Notes: generated by a model from the letters alone, not told the origin. 64,000 nt of DNA from Sphingobium lignivorans (GCF_014203955.1 NZ_JACHKA010000001.1:186001-250000); one strand, 5' to 3'. Shown: positions 48,206 to 57,977, counted from the stretch's first letter. Translations and numbers: made by a program.

Positions 48206-48658
48206 TCATGCCGCGCGCAGGCGGTTGAACCGCTCTATCCAGTCGGCCGGCTGACGACGCGGGCGCCCCGTGGGATCGACGAAGGCCACGGTCACGTCCG
48301 CCTGTGCCAGCAAAACGTCGCCCCGCCACACGGTCTGGGCGATCACGCATCGCGCGCCGCCCACATCCTCGAGGCGACTGCGCACGAGCAGGTCATCGTC
48401 CAGCCGGGCGGGCGCACGATAGCGAAGGTCCGCACGCGATACGGCATAATGGCCCAGCCCCTGCTCCACGGCGGCGCGCTGGTCGATCCCCGCCACGCGC
48501 AGCATGTCCGAGCGCGCGCGCTCCATGTAGCGCAGGAAATTGGCATGGTAGACGACGCCCGACAGGTCGGTATCCTCATAATAGACGCGCAGCGGGAACA
48601 GGTGCTCCGCGCCCTCGAAAAAGCCCGAGGCGGGCAGAGGTTCCGGCTTGGTCGGCAT
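48206..48658 (-). CDS. ybgC: YbgC-type acyl-CoA thioesterase, first gene of the tol-pal operon
   Basis: This 150-residue hotdog-fold thioesterase has the YbgC signature around the catalytic aspartate, VYYEDTDLSGVVYHANFLRYMERAR (shown here as YYEDTDLSGVVYHANFL). It is followed by VSRADLRYRAPARLDDDLLV. It hydrolyses acyl-CoA or acyl-ACP thioesters and is linked to phospholipid metabolism. ybgC-tolQRAB-pal is the conserved gene order across proteobacteria. ATG 48658 matches the family start; the open frame to 48811 is not conserved. The upstream 223 bases are shared with the divergent CHAT gene. Confidence 0.93.
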   Translation of the reverse strand: MPTKPEPLPASGFFEGAEHLFPLRVYYEDTDLSGVVYHANFLRYMERARSDMLRVAGIDQRAAVEQGLGHYAVSRADLRYRAPARLDDDLLVRSRLEDVGGARCVIAQTVWRGDVLLAQADVTVAFVDPTGRPRRQPADWIERFNRLRAA

Positions 48659-48881
48659 GAAGCGACCATAAGGGAGCGGATTCGCCTGGGGAAGGGAAAA
48701 TGCCCCCGCGCTCCGCTCGCGCCGGTCCTTTTCCGGGCGACCTTCCCGGCGCCCGCTCCAGCGGCACCTTCGGCGCTGGCACGCCCGCTTCCAAAAGACG
48801 CGCGATGGCACCGAAAAGGCCTTGATCTCGGGACCGGCGCGATGAAGGAATCATCGCGGGTCATGACGGGGTGGGGATCGC

Positions 48882-51728
48882 ATGAAGACATATCTGGCCG
48901 GCTGGGGCGCCGTTCTTGCACCGCTGCTTCTCATCGGTTCGGTCATGCCGGTCGTGGCGAAAGCCCCCGTGGATCGCAGCAGGCTCGATGACCTGATTGC
49001 GCGCTCTGATGCCGCCGACCCCGATTCCGATCCGGAAGCTTACCGCGCGCTGGGCGCGGCGGCGCTTGCCGAAGCGAAGCGCCTCTACCCCGCCGGTCAT
49101 CCCGAAGTCGCGGCACGGGAGCTCTCTGTAGCGCAGAGCATGGCGGCCCGCGGTGAAATGGCCGACGCGCTGGCGATGCTGGAGCGGATCATCCCCGTGC
49201 TGGCGGGCGCCGTCTCCGATTCGGCCTACCGGGCCTCCTGGCGCAACGCGCTGGGGACGCGGGGCTATATCCTGAACTTCCAGGGCGATCATGCCGGCGC
49301 CTTGGTCATCACCGAGCAGGTCGTCGCCGATTTCGCGGCCGATCCGGCGGCCGGACTGTCCAAGGACCGGGCGACAGCGCTCAGCAACCTTGCCGCCTCC
49401 TATCTCGAGCACGGTCGGCTGGAGGACGCGCTCGCCCGCAATGCCGAGGCCATCGACATCGCGCTGAAGCTGCCGCAAGTGCCGGTCGACGTCGGCATCT
49501 GGTATGGCAATCGCGTCGTCTACCTCTACACGGCCGGCCGCACCGAGGACGCGATCACCACGGCGCAGACGGCGATCGCCCGCCTCGGCCCGGCCATCGG
49601 CCCCGAGCATGCGATGATGGCCAATCTCCATGCCAATCTCGGCGCCATCATGCTGCGGGTGAACCGGCCCCGCGACGCCATGCCCATGATCCGGCGCGCT
49701 TACGAGCTGCTCGAGAAGGCCGCCGGCGCGCCGACGCAGACCAGCGCGACGATGCGCGTGCAGTTCGCGCAGGCCCTCGTCCGGGCGGGGCAGTTCGAGG
49801 ATGCCGTCGCCTTCCTGGAGGTGGCGACGCCGATCATCGACGTGCAACTGGGCAACCAGAGCGACCGGGCCCTCAATGCGCGCGACACGCTGCTCGTGGC
49901 GCTGATCGGCGTGGGCGATGGCGCGCAAGCGCAGGCGCTGGCGCAGCAGCTGGTGGCGGTGCGGGACGAGCGGTTGCCGGCGGGACATCGCGACCGGGCC
50001 AATGCCCGGGACAATCTGACGAAGGCGGCGTTCGCCAATGCCGACTGGCCCACCGCCGCGCGCGCGGCGGAGGAAGCGGTGAGCCTTCGCGCGGCAATGC
50101 TCCCGGCCAGCCATCCCGACCTGTTGCTCGCCCGGGCCATGATGCTGCGCGTGCAGGACCGTGCCAACACGCGCGATGTCGCCGCGCTGCTCGCGGAGGC
50201 GCGGAGCCTGTTCGAAGCGCTGGTGCTCAATGCCAATCTGCTGCGCGGCTCGGCGCAGGCAGAGCGGCAGCGTCCCGCTTATGGGTGGCTGGCCGAGCTG
50301 TTCGCGCGGCGCGGCGCGGTCGAGGAGGCTTTCCAGGCGCAGCAATGGGCAGCGCGCACTGCGCTCGACGACGTGCTGGCCATCGCCGCGCTGGAGCGTG
50401 CTACCGCGACCGGCCCGGACCTCGCCGCGCTGATCGGTGAGCGGCGCCAGCTCCTCGCGGCACGGCAGGGGCTGGAAGCCCAGCTGGACGCCAATCTCGG
50501 CAAGCCGGACGCGACATTCGATCTGGCGGGCCTCTCGACGGCGCTGGAAGCGAACCTTGCCGAGATCGCGCGGCTCGATGCATCGCTGGACGCTGAAGAG
50601 CGGGCGCGCCTGTTCTTCCGCCCTTCCACGCTGGCGGAGGTCCGGGCCGCAAGCGATCCGCGCACCCTCACGCTCATGATCACCGCGCTGGACCAGAGGC
50701 ATCTGGTGACGGCCATCGATGGCCGCAGGGTGCGGCAATATGAAATCGACGCCGCCGCCCCCATAGACGCGCTGGTCGCGCGGCTGCGCTCGGCGCTCGA
50801 CATGGGCGAGGCGTCGCCATTCGACAGGGACGCGGCGGCGCATCTCCATGCGCTGCTCTTCCCGCGCGACATCGCCGCGATGATGCGGCCCGCCCGGCGG
50901 CTCGCGATCATCGCCAATGGCGCGCTGGGCGCTCTCCCCCTCGGCCTCCTCGTACCGGACATCCGGTCGCGCGACTATCTGGCGGACCGCCATGTGATCA
51001 GCCGCCTCGTCCGCGCGCCCCGCACCAGCCAGTCGACGCAGGAGGCGGCGATATCGGGCGCGGCGCTGATCGCGCTCGGTGGCGTGGAAGGGCGGCAGGC
51101 CGGCGCGCGAATGGCCATGCGCTCGGCCGGGACAGCGCAAGCGATCAATGCCCTGGCCGATCTGCCCGAGGCCCGCCGGGAGCTCGCCGCGCTGGCGCAA
51201 GCGCTTGGCGCGCAAGCGCCACAGATCTTCACCGGGGCGGCGGCGACCAAGGCGCGGCTGCGCGCTCTGGATGTCCCGCCCGACGCCATCCTCGCCTTCG
51301 CGACGCATGGCCTCGTGGCCGGCGACCTGGACGGGCTGGCCGAGCCTGCCTTGCTGCTGACGCCGGAAGGCGAGGACGACGGACTGCTCAAGCCCAGCGA
51401 GATCGGCCGGCTTGACCTGCCGGCCGCGCTCGTCATCCTCTCGGCTTGTAACACCGCCGGCGCGGCTTCGGGCGATCGGCCGCAGCTGTCCGGCCTCGTG
51501 CAGGGCTTCTTCCTGGCCGGGGCCCGGCGCGTGATGGCGAGCCACTGGCTGGTGCGCGACGACATGGCCCGCCGGCTCTCGGTCGGCACGGTCCGCGCCA
51601 TCCGCGAGGGCATGGACCCGGCGACCGCGCTCGGCAGGGCCATCCGCACGGTCCGCACCGGCAAGGACGGCGAAGCCGCAGTGGACCATCCGGCACTCTG
51701 GGCGCCGTTCGAACTTTTCTCTGGTTGA
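48882..51728 (+). CDS. Secreted TPR-CHAT (caspase-like) protein
   Basis: This 948-residue protein has a signal peptide (GWGAVLAPLLLIGSVMPVVA, residues about 7-26). Tetratricopeptide-type repeats cover about 55-420 (ALSNLAASYLEHGRLEDALA, MMANLHANLGAIMLRVNRPR), then a helical linker (about 430-580) leads to a C-terminal CHAT domain (about 640-946). The caspase-fold dyad is present: H809 in AFATHGLV and C856 in LSACNTAG, so it may be an active cysteine peptidase. The ending HPALWAPFELFSG is typical of CHAT. CHAT proteins act in proteolytic signalling and, in some cases, in defence with gasdermins or CRISPR Craspase; no such partner is here. The targets are unknown. It is divergent from the tol operon. 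Confidence 0.88.
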   Translation: MKTYLAGWGAVLAPLLLIGSVMPVVAKAPVDRSRLDDLIARSDAADPDSDPEAYRALGAAALAEAKRLYPAGHPEVAARELSVAQSMAARGEMADALAMLERIIPVLAGAVSDSAYRASWRNALGTRGYILNFQGDHAGALVITEQVVADFAADPAAGLSKDRATALSNLAASYLEHGRLEDALARNAEAIDIALKLPQVPVDVGIWYGNRVVYLYTAGRTEDAITTAQTAIARLGPAIGPEHAMMANLHANLGAIMLRVNRPRDAMPMIRRAYELLEKAAGAPTQTSATMRVQFAQALVRAGQFEDAVAFLEVATPIIDVQLGNQSDRALNARDTLLVALIGVGDGAQAQALAQQLVAVRDERLPAGHRDRANARDNLTKAAFANADWPTAARAAEEAVSLRAAMLPASHPDLLLARAMMLRVQDRANTRDVAALLAEARSLFEALVLNANLLRGSAQAERQRPAYGWLAELFARRGAVEEAFQAQQWAARTALDDVLAIAALERATATGPDLAALIGERRQLLAARQGLEAQLDANLGKPDATFDLAGLSTALEANLAEIARLDASLDAEERARLFFRPSTLAEVRAASDPRTLTLMITALDQRHLVTAIDGRRVRQYEIDAAAPIDALVARLRSALDMGEASPFDRDAAAHLHALLFPRDIAAMMRPARRLAIIANGALGALPLGLLVPDIRSRDYLADRHVISRLVRAPRTSQSTQEAAISGAALIALGGVEGRQAGARMAMRSAGTAQAINALADLPEARRELAALAQALGAQAPQIFTGAAATKARLRALDVPPDAILAFATHGLVAGDLDGLAEPALLLTPEGEDDGLLKPSEIGRLDLPAALVILSACNTAGAASGDRPQLSGLVQGFFLAGARRVMASHWLVRDDMARRLSVGTVRAIREGMDPATALGRAIRTVRTGKDGEAAVDHPALWAPFELFSG

Positions 51729-51797
51729 GGGCTCCGCGCGCGCGGAGCGGATGGTTCGGAAAGCCGGCAACCGGGGACAGGCCGGTCGCCGAGAGGC

Positions 51798-52277
51798 CTA
51801 CTTCTTCTTGCCGAAGTCGATCGTCACCACGTTCGAGCCCTCATCGCCATCGATCGCGGGCTCGTCATTCTCCGCCGCGTCATGGGGATCGGGCTCGTCG
51901 CCGCTGTCCTGCACCTGGAACTCCAGGCTGAAGTTCACCGCAGGGTCCACGAAGAAACGCAGCGCGGCAAAGGGGATCACCAGATGCGCCGGCACCTGAT
52001 TGAAGGTCAAGCTCACCTCGAACGTGTCCGCCCCGACCTTCAGGTCCCAGAACTTGTGCTGGAGCACGATGGTCATCTCGTCGGGAAAGCGCTCGACCAG
52101 CCGCTGCGGAATGCTGACGCCGGGTGCCTGCGTCTTGAATGTGATGTAGAAATGATGGTTGCCGGGCAGCGCCCCGGTCCGCTCGATATCCTTGAGCACG
52201 CGCCCCGGTATGGCGCGAAGGGCTTCCTGGACGATCTCGTCATAGGGAATCAAGCTGTCAGGCGTCTCGTCCGTCAT
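51798..52277 (-). CDS. sspB: SspB-family ClpXP adaptor (alphaproteobacterial type)
   Basis: This 159-residue protein matches the alphaproteobacterial SspB group. The substrate-binding domain covers about 8-125 (YDEIVQEALRAIPGRVLKDI, NHHFYITFKTQAPGV, MTIVLQHKFWDLKV, PFAALRFFVDPAVNFSLEF). An acidic linker and a short C-terminal ClpX-docking tail (NVVTIDFGKKK) follow. It delivers ssrA-tagged and other substrates to ClpXP. ATG 52277 fits the family start. It converges with the CHAT gene and is divergent from hisB. Confidence 0.93.
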   Translation of the reverse strand: MTDETPDSLIPYDEIVQEALRAIPGRVLKDIERTGALPGNHHFYITFKTQAPGVSIPQRLVERFPDEMTIVLQHKFWDLKVGADTFEVSLTFNQVPAHLVIPFAALRFFVDPAVNFSLEFQVQDSGDEPDPHDAAENDEPAIDGDEGSNVVTIDFGKKK

Positions 52278-52404
52278 GGCCACAGTCCTAGCGCAGAGGA
52301 CGGGGTGGTCAAGCGGGGAGCGGCGCCGGGCGTTCATGTCGCGGCGCTCCGGCCATGGGAGAAGCACGTTGCGCCCCCGCGCGAGCGCGCTATAGGCCGC
52401 AGCC

Positions 52405-52992
52405 ATGCGCACGGCAGAAGTCAGCAGGAAGACCGCGGAAACGTCCATCGACGTGCGGGTCAATCTCGACGGGACGGGCAACTACGCCATCTCGACCGGT
52501 ATCGGTTTCCTCGATCACATGCTCGAGCAGCTTTCGCGCCACTCGCTGATCGATCTGGACGTGAAGACGGTCGGCGACCTGCATGTCGACCAGCATCACA
52601 CCACGGAAGATACCGGCATTGCGGTCGGCGAGGCGATTGCCAAGGCGCTGGGCGACAAGCGCGGCATCCGCCGTTATGGCGAAGCGCATTCGCCCATGGA
52701 CGAGACGTTGACGCGCGTCGCGCTGGACATCAGCGGCCGGCCCTGGCTGGTCTGGAAAGTGCAGATCGGCATGCAGCGCCTCGGCGAATGGGATACCGAG
52801 CTGATCGAGCACTGGTTCCAGAGCTTCACCCAGAGCGCCGGCATCACGCTTCATGTCGAGACGCTGTACGGCTCCAACAACCATCACATCGTCGAAAGCT
52901 GCTTCAAGGGGCTGGCACGGGCGCTGCGCAGCGCGGTGGAGATCGACCCGCGCAAGAGCGATGCGATCCCCTCCACTAAGGGCGTGCTGTAG
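52405..52992 (+). CDS. hisB: Imidazoleglycerol-phosphate dehydratase
   Basis: This 195-residue monofunctional HisB has the two conserved histidine motifs that bind manganese, [14 protein letters not shown] and [22 protein letters not shown] and the second-half repeat [16 protein letters not shown] with [17 protein letters not shown] follow. It catalyses the sixth step of histidine synthesis. The length excludes the bifunctional phosphatase form. It leads the his cluster, and six bases separate it from hisH. Confidence 0.96.
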   Translation: MRTAEVSRKTAETSIDVRVNLDGTGNYAISTGIGFLDHMLEQLSRHSLIDLDVKTVGDLHVDQHHTTEDTGIAVGEAIAKALGDKRGIRRYGEAHSPMDETLTRVALDISGRPWLVWKVQIGMQRLGEWDTELIEHWFQSFTQSAGITLHVETLYGSNNHHIVESCFKGLARALRSAVEIDPRKSDAIPSTKGVL

Positions 52993-52998
52993 GGCGCC

Positions 52999-53613
52999 AT
53001 GACCGTCGCCCTCATCGATTATGGCGCCGGCAACCTGCACTCGGTGCACAATGCCCTGAGGGCGGCCGGCGCGCATGGCGTGGTCATCACGGCCGATGCC
53101 GAGGTCGTTCGCCGCGCGGATCGTGTCGTGCTGCCGGGTGTCGGCGCGTTTCGCGCCTGCATCGAGCCGCTGCGGGCCATACCGGGCATGATCGACGCCA
53201 TGCGGGAAGCAGTGTTCGATGGCGGACGGCCGTTCCTGGGCATCTGCGTGGGCATGCAATTGCTCGCCGATGCGGGCGAGGAATTCGGCCGTCACGCCGG
53301 TCTCGGCTGGATTCCCGGAACGGTGCGGCTGATCGAGCCGACAGTCCCCGGCATCAAGGTGCCGCATATGGGCTGGAACGATGTGACGCCGGCGGCGGCG
53401 CATCCCTTGCTCGTTCCCGGCGAGGCCTATTTCCTGCACAGCTATCATTTCGCGGTGGCTGATCCTGCGCATGTCATGGCCGTCACGGACCATGGCGGGG
53501 CGCTGGTGGCGGCCGTCGGCCGGGACAATATCCTCGGCGTGCAGTTTCATCCCGAGAAGAGCCAGGCTTACGGTCTCGCGACGCTCGCACGCTTTCTGGA
53601 GTGGAAGCCATGA
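52999..53613 (+). CDS. hisH: Imidazole glycerol phosphate synthase, glutaminase subunit
   Basis: This 204-residue class I glutamine amidotransferase starts VALIDYGAGNLHSVHNAL. The nucleophile is C83 in FLGICVGMQLLA, and the catalytic His-Glu pair is in VQFHPEKSQ. It supplies ammonia to HisF for imidazole ring closure, releasing AICAR. The stop overlaps the hisA start (ATGA), so the two are translationally coupled. Confidence 0.96.
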   Translation: MTVALIDYGAGNLHSVHNALRAAGAHGVVITADAEVVRRADRVVLPGVGAFRACIEPLRAIPGMIDAMREAVFDGGRPFLGICVGMQLLADAGEEFGRHAGLGWIPGTVRLIEPTVPGIKVPHMGWNDVTPAAAHPLLVPGEAYFLHSYHFAVADPAHVMAVTDHGGALVAAVGRDNILGVQFHPEKSQAYGLATLARFLEWKP

Positions 53614-54365
53614 GCGCTGCCGGCGGCGTCCCGCCCTTCATCGTCTTTCCCGCAATCGACCTCAAGGGCGGGCAGGTCGTGCGACTGGCGGAAGGCGACA
53701 TGGACCGCGCCACTGTCTATGGCGATGATCCGGCCCATCAGGCGCGGCTGTTCGCCGAGCAGGGCTCCGATTTCCTCCACGTGGTGGATCTCGATGGCTC
53801 CTTTGCCGGCCGTGCCGTCAATGGCGCGGCGATCGCTTCGATTGTCGCGGCCTTTCCCGGGCATGTCCAGCTTGGCGGCGGCATCCGGGACGCGCAGGCG
53901 GTCCAGGGCTGGTTCGAGGTCGGCGTGTCGCGCGTGGTCATCGGCACGGCAGCGCTCAAGAACCCCCAATTCGTGAAGGACATGGCGGCCGCTTATCCGG
54001 GCGGCATCGTGGTCGCCGTGGATGCGCGCGACGGCATGATCGCCACGGACGGCTGGGCCGAAAAGTCGGACATGCCGGTCGTCGATCTGGCGCGCCGGTT
54101 CGAGGATGCCGGTGTGGCATCGCTGCTCTTCACGGACGTGGGACGCGACGGGCTGCTCAAGGGCGTCAATATCGAGGCGACCGTCGATCTTGCCCGGGCG
54201 GTGGACATTCCGGTCATCGCCAGCGGCGGCGTGGCCGGCATTTCGGACATCCGCATCCTCAGCCTCCATGCGGGAGACGGGATCGAAGGCGTCGTGACCG
54301 GGCGCGCGCTTTATGACGGCCGGCTCGACCTGCGGACGGCGATCGAAGTGGCCTGCGCGGTATGA
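53610..54365 (+). CDS. hisA: ProFAR isomerase
   Basis: This 251-residue TIM-barrel isomerase opens [20 protein letters not shown] with the catalytic aspartate in AIDL. It has [33 protein letters not shown], the second catalytic aspartate region [12 protein letters not shown], and the phosphate site [12 protein letters not shown]. It catalyses the Amadori rearrangement of ProFAR to PRFAR in histidine synthesis. ATG 53610 overlaps the hisH stop; the GTG at 53601 is an unneeded extension. The stop overlaps the hisF start. Confidence 0.96.
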   Translation: MSAAGGVPPFIVFPAIDLKGGQVVRLAEGDMDRATVYGDDPAHQARLFAEQGSDFLHVVDLDGSFAGRAVNGAAIASIVAAFPGHVQLGGGIRDAQAVQGWFEVGVSRVVIGTAALKNPQFVKDMAAAYPGGIVVAVDARDGMIATDGWAEKSDMPVVDLARRFEDAGVASLLFTDVGRDGLLKGVNIEATVDLARAVDIPVIASGGVAGISDIRILSLHAGDGIEGVVTGRALYDGRLDLRTAIEVACAV

Positions 54366-55126
54366 CCGTCCGCACTCGGATCATTCCCTGCCTCGACGTT
54401 GCCAACGGCCGGGTGGTGAAGGGCGTCAATTTCGTCGACCTGCGGGACGCCGGCGATCCGGTGGAGCAAGCGCGAGTCTACGACGCGGCCGGCGCAGACG
54501 AACTGTGCTTCCTCGATATCACGGCCAGTCACGAGGATCGTGGCACGCTGCTCGATATCGTCGCGCGGACGGCCGAAGTCTGCTTCATGCCGCTCACTGT
54601 CGGCGGGGGCGTGCGCTCCGCGGCCGATGCGCGCGCCCTGCTGCTTGCCGGTGCGGACAAGGTAGCGGTGAACAGCGCCGCCGTCGCGCGCCCGGAGCTC
54701 GTGGGCGAGATCGCCGACAGGTTCGGCAGCCAGTGCGTCGTGGCCTCGGTCGATGCGCGGCGCAGCGGCCCGGGACGATGGGAGATCTTCACCCATGGCG
54801 GCCGCCGCGCGACAGGCATCGACGCGATTGCCCATGCGCTGCGCCTGGCAGCGCTGGGAGCAGGCGAGCTGCTCGTCACCTCCATGGACAGCGATGGGAC
54901 GCGGCAAGGCTATGACATTGAGCTGATCCGCACGATCGCCGATGCTGCACCGGTGCCGGTGGTGGCGAGCGGCGGCGTGGGCACCTTGGATCATCTGGTC
55001 GAGGGCGTGAAATCGGGCCATGCGAGCGCGGTTCTGGCGGCATCCATCTTTCACTTCGGGCAGCATAGCGTTAAAGAGGCACGGTTCGCGCTTGCGGCCG
55101 CCGGGGTTCCCGTCCGCAGTGCATGA
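54362..55126 (+). CDS. hisF: Imidazole glycerol phosphate synthase, cyclase subunit
   Basis: This 254-residue TIM-barrel protein has catalytic aspartates in [15 protein letters not shown] (D12) and [12 protein letters not shown], plus [24 protein letters not shown] and [13 protein letters not shown]. With HisH it converts PRFAR and ammonia to imidazole glycerol phosphate and AICAR. It overlaps hisA by four bases (ATGA). It ends the tightly coupled hisBHAF core. Confidence 0.97.
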   Translation: MTVRTRIIPCLDVANGRVVKGVNFVDLRDAGDPVEQARVYDAAGADELCFLDITASHEDRGTLLDIVARTAEVCFMPLTVGGGVRSAADARALLLAGADKVAVNSAAVARPELVGEIADRFGSQCVVASVDARRSGPGRWEIFTHGGRRATGIDAIAHALRLAALGAGELLVTSMDSDGTRQGYDIELIRTIADAAPVPVVASGGVGTLDHLVEGVKSGHASAVLAASIFHFGQHSVKEARFALAAAGVPVRSA

Positions 55127-55212
55127 GTGCCTGAGGGTCGCATTCCTTATCGTGACGAACGCCGGCTCGAGCCGGGCGCGATGACAGTGATTGTCCTTGT
55201 GGGGGGACGGAT

Positions 55213-55431
55213 ATGAAGCTTGGCATGGGCTTGCGCATGCTGCTGGCGGCTGTGCTTATCGGCGGAGCGATGCTCGGCATCGCTGCGATCTTCTATGCGC
55301 CCCCAAATGACGCGGCACCAGGTTCCCGAACGCCTGACTGGGCGCTCCTCGCTGCGGCAGGAGCGGCTTTCCTCATCGGCAGGCTGGTCATCCGGAGCGG
55401 TCCGAGGCCCCGCCCGAAGCAGCGCCGCTGA
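55213..55431 (+). CDS. Small two-helix membrane protein inside the his cluster
   Basis: This 72-residue protein has two predicted membrane helices (about residues 8-28, MLLAAVLIGGAMLGIAAIFY, and 43-60, ALLAAAGAAFLIGRLVI). A basic C-terminus (RPRPKQRR) predicts a cytoplasmic tail. GGGGGGACGGAT precedes ATG 55213. It lies between hisF and hisE, 86 and 140 bases away, so it may be cotranscribed. I know no function and no histidine link for it. Confidence 0.62.
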   Translation: MKLGMGLRMLLAAVLIGGAMLGIAAIFYAPPNDAAPGSRTPDWALLAAAGAAFLIGRLVIRSGPRPRPKQRR

Positions 55432-55571
55432 ACACCGCCGAGCCAGCGACAGGCGGCAGCATCCACTCGCCTGCGTCGCACCGGAAACCCCATTCCCAAA
55501 CGCTGGTCCCGTCGCGCACGCCGCGCAAAATCCATTGACGGCGGACGCCGCAGCGGCAAGGACGTCGCCCC

Positions 55572-55889
55572 ATGGAGACATTGGCTCGCCTCGAGAAACG
55601 GATTCAGGACAGGCGCGGCGCCGACCCCGCGACTTCTTATGTCGCGAAGCTCTTCCGGGCCGGCCGGCCCAAGATCGCGCAGAAGCTGGGGGAGGAAGCG
55701 GTCGAGACCGTGATCGCCGCTCTCGGGAGCGATCCGGATGCGCTGACCGGCGAGGCTGCGGACCTGATGTTCCATCTCATCGTCCTGCTGTCCGATTGCG
55801 GCGTCAGCCTGGCGGATGTCTGCGCCGAGCTGGACCGGCGGGAAGGCGTCTCCGGCATCGTCGAGAAATCGTCCCGCCCGAAGGAGTAG
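55572..55889 (+). CDS. hisE: Phosphoribosyl-ATP pyrophosphatase
   Basis: This 105-residue all-alpha NTP pyrophosphohydrolase (MazG-like fold) has the HisE motifs: SYVAKLFRAGRPKIAQKLGE (shown in part), EEAVETVIAAL and GEAADLMFHLIVLL with the acidic metal ligands. It hydrolyses PR-ATP to PR-AMP in step two of the pathway. It is a stand-alone HisE, so a separate HisI must exist elsewhere. The stop codon overlaps the ribosome-binding site of the next gene (AAGGAGTAG). Confidence 0.93.
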   Translation: METLARLEKRIQDRRGADPATSYVAKLFRAGRPKIAQKLGEEAVETVIAALGSDPDALTGEAADLMFHLIVLLSDCGVSLADVCAELDRREGVSGIVEKSSRPKE

Positions 55890-55893
55890 AGCC

Positions 55894-56271
55894 GTGCCCA
55901 TCGATCCCACGCTGCCCTATGACGAGGGAAATATCTTCGCGCGGATCCTGCGGGGGGAAATCCCGAACAAGACGGTCTACGAGGATGAGCATGTCCTCGC
56001 CTTCCACGACATATCGCCCAAGGCGCCGACCCATGTCCTGGTCATCCCCAAGGGCGCCTATGTAAGCTGGGATGATTTTTCCAGCCGCGCCAGCGATGCG
56101 GAAATCGGCGCTTATGTCCGCGCCATCGGGCTGATCGCGCGCGAGGCGGGGCTGGTCGAGCCGGGCTATCGGCTGCTCGCCAATGTCGGCGAGGACGGCG
56201 GGCAGGAAGTGCCCCACCTCCATGTTCACATCTTCGGCGGAAAGCCGCTGGGGCCGATGCTGGCCCGCTGA
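55894..56271 (+). CDS. HIT-family (HINT-like) nucleotide hydrolase
   Basis: This 125-residue protein has the histidine triad HLHVHIFGG at the C-terminus and the typical start NIFARILRGEIPNKTVYEDE, with LAFHDISPKAPTHVLVIPK. HINT proteins cleave purine nucleoside phosphoramidates and acyl-adenylates. The start is GTG 55894, with AAGGAG eight bases upstream overlapping the hisE stop, so the gene is cotranscribed with hisE. No link to histidine synthesis is established, although hisE-HIT adjacency is common in alphaproteobacteria in my memory. Confidence 0.92.
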   Translation: MPIDPTLPYDEGNIFARILRGEIPNKTVYEDEHVLAFHDISPKAPTHVLVIPKGAYVSWDDFSSRASDAEIGAYVRAIGLIAREAGLVEPGYRLLANVGEDGGQEVPHLHVHIFGGKPLGPMLAR

Positions 56272-56414
56272 CCCTCGGCCGGACGCATCGGCGGGTTTCG
56301 CGCCACCGCGCCGGACTGCTTCGCACTTGCACCCAATGATTTAGTCTCTAGTCTGCCTCCCCATTCAGGGGGACAGCGGCACATCGACCGCTGCACATCG
56401 AAAGAGACAAGCGC

Positions 56415-57953
56415 ATGATTTTTGGCCGCATCAAGCCGCTGGACGCCATTCTCGCTACTGCCGAAAAGAAATCGCTGCACCGCTCGCTGGGGGCTTTCCA
56501 GCTCACCATGCTGGGCATTGGCGCGGTCATCGGCACCGGCATTTTCGTTCTGACCGCCGAGGCCGCCCAGAAGGCGGGCCCGGGCATGATGATCAGCTTC
56601 ATCATCGCCGGCTTCGTCTGCGCCGTCGCGGCGCTCTGCTATGCGGAAATGGCCTCGATGGTGCCGGTGTCCGGCTCGGCCTACACTTACAGCTATGCCG
56701 TCATGGGCGAGATCATCGCATGGATGGTCGGCTGGGCACTCATCCTCGAATATGCCGTGGCGGCGGGCGCCGTGTCGGTCGGCTGGTCCGGCTATGTCAT
56801 CGGCCTGATCGAGCACGCCTTTTCCATAGACATACCTGACCTGCTGGTGCTGGGCCCGTTCGATGGCGGCCTCATCAACCTGCCGGCGATGCTCATCGCG
56901 GGACTGGTGACTTGGCTGCTGGTCATCGGCACCAAGGAAAGCGCGACCGTCAATGCCGTTCTCGTCGCCATCAAGGTGACGGCGCTCACCTTGTTCATCA
57001 TCCTGGCGATCCCGGTCATGAACAGCGAGCAGTTCTCGCCATTCGCGCCGACCGGCTTCCTGGGCATCTCGATGGCGGCGGCATCGATCTTCTTCGCTTA
57101 TGTGGGCTTCGACGCGGTGTCGACGGCGGCTGAGGAGACGAGGAACCCGCAGCGCAACATGCCCATCGGCCTGATCGGCAGCCTTCTCTTCTGCACCGTC
57201 TTCTACCTGCTGGTGGCGGCGGGCGTCATCGGTGCGCCGGGCCTCTCGAGCCAGCCGGTGCGTGACGCGGCGGGCCTCGTGCTCGAGCCCGGCAGCCGCG
57301 AACTCGCCACGCAGTGCGCGGCGCGCGCAGCGGAAGGCTTCAAGGACGTGGTCTGCTCCAAGGAAGCGCTGGCCTTCACGCTGCGCGAGATCGGCTGGCC
57401 GCAAATCGGCAACCTGCTCGGCCTCGCCGCCGGGCTCGCCCTGCCCTCCGTCATCCTCATGATGATGTTCGGCCAGACCCGCATCTTCTTCGTCATGAGC
57501 CGCGACGGGCTGCTGCCCCCGGCCTTCTCGAAGATCCATCCGCGCTTCAACACGCCGCACGTCATCACGATCATCACCGGCGTCTTCGTGGCGCTGTTCG
57601 CGGCCTTCTTCCCGGTCGGCCAGCTCGCCAACATCTCCAACTCCGGCACGCTGTTCGCCTTCGCCGCCGTGTCCATCGCAGTCCTTGCTCTGCGCCGGAC
57701 GGACCCCACGCGCCACCGGCCGTTCCGTACGCCCGCCGTCTATCTCACGGCGCCGATCGCGATTGCCGGCTGTGCCTATCTGTTCGTCAGCCTCGATCAC
57801 AAGAGCATCATTCTCTTCCTGATCTGGGCAGCCATCGGCCTGGCCGTCTATTTCGGCTACAGCCGCAAGCGCAGCCATGTCGGCCTTGGCCATGTCGAAG
57901 TGCATGAGGACGATCCGGACGCGCCGCCGCAGCCGGTGCCGCCCGTCAACTGA
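56415..57953 (+). CDS. APC-superfamily amino-acid permease
   Basis: This 512-residue protein has about twelve membrane helices. The first carries the unwound substrate-binding motif GIGAVIGTGIFVLTAEAAQKAGPG. The loop FAYVGFDAVSTAAEETRNPQRNMP is the signature of the cationic amino-acid transporter/YfnA subgroup. An inserted periplasmic loop near residues 275-320 has two cysteines (LATQCAARAAEG and KDVVCSK), which may form a disulfide. It probably imports amino acids with protons; the substrate cannot be read. ATG 56415 follows AAAGAGACAAGC. A bidirectional terminator follows. Confidence 0.93.
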   Translation: MIFGRIKPLDAILATAEKKSLHRSLGAFQLTMLGIGAVIGTGIFVLTAEAAQKAGPGMMISFIIAGFVCAVAALCYAEMASMVPVSGSAYTYSYAVMGEIIAWMVGWALILEYAVAAGAVSVGWSGYVIGLIEHAFSIDIPDLLVLGPFDGGLINLPAMLIAGLVTWLLVIGTKESATVNAVLVAIKVTALTLFIILAIPVMNSEQFSPFAPTGFLGISMAAASIFFAYVGFDAVSTAAEETRNPQRNMPIGLIGSLLFCTVFYLLVAAGVIGAPGLSSQPVRDAAGLVLEPGSRELATQCAARAAEGFKDVVCSKEALAFTLREIGWPQIGNLLGLAAGLALPSVILMMMFGQTRIFFVMSRDGLLPPAFSKIHPRFNTPHVITIITGVFVALFAAFFPVGQLANISNSGTLFAFAAVSIAVLALRRTDPTRHRPFRTPAVYLTAPIAIAGCAYLFVSLDHKSIILFLIWAAIGLAVYFGYSRKRSHVGLGHVEVHEDDPDAPPQPVPPVN

Positions 57954-57977
57954 TCCGCTCGCGAACGGGACAAAGGA

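Noticed and set aside
48882..51728. CHAT protein considered as part of a phage-defence system
   Set aside because: It carries a signal peptide and its neighbours are tol-pal, sspB and his genes. No effector or nuclease partner is present, so defence is not supported.
48861..51770. A 969-codon open frame on the minus strand across the CHAT gene
   Set aside because: It is the exact antisense of a gene with clear domains, and its composition is Arg/Gly/Ala/His-rich without family motifs. High GC content makes stop codons rare in antisense frames.
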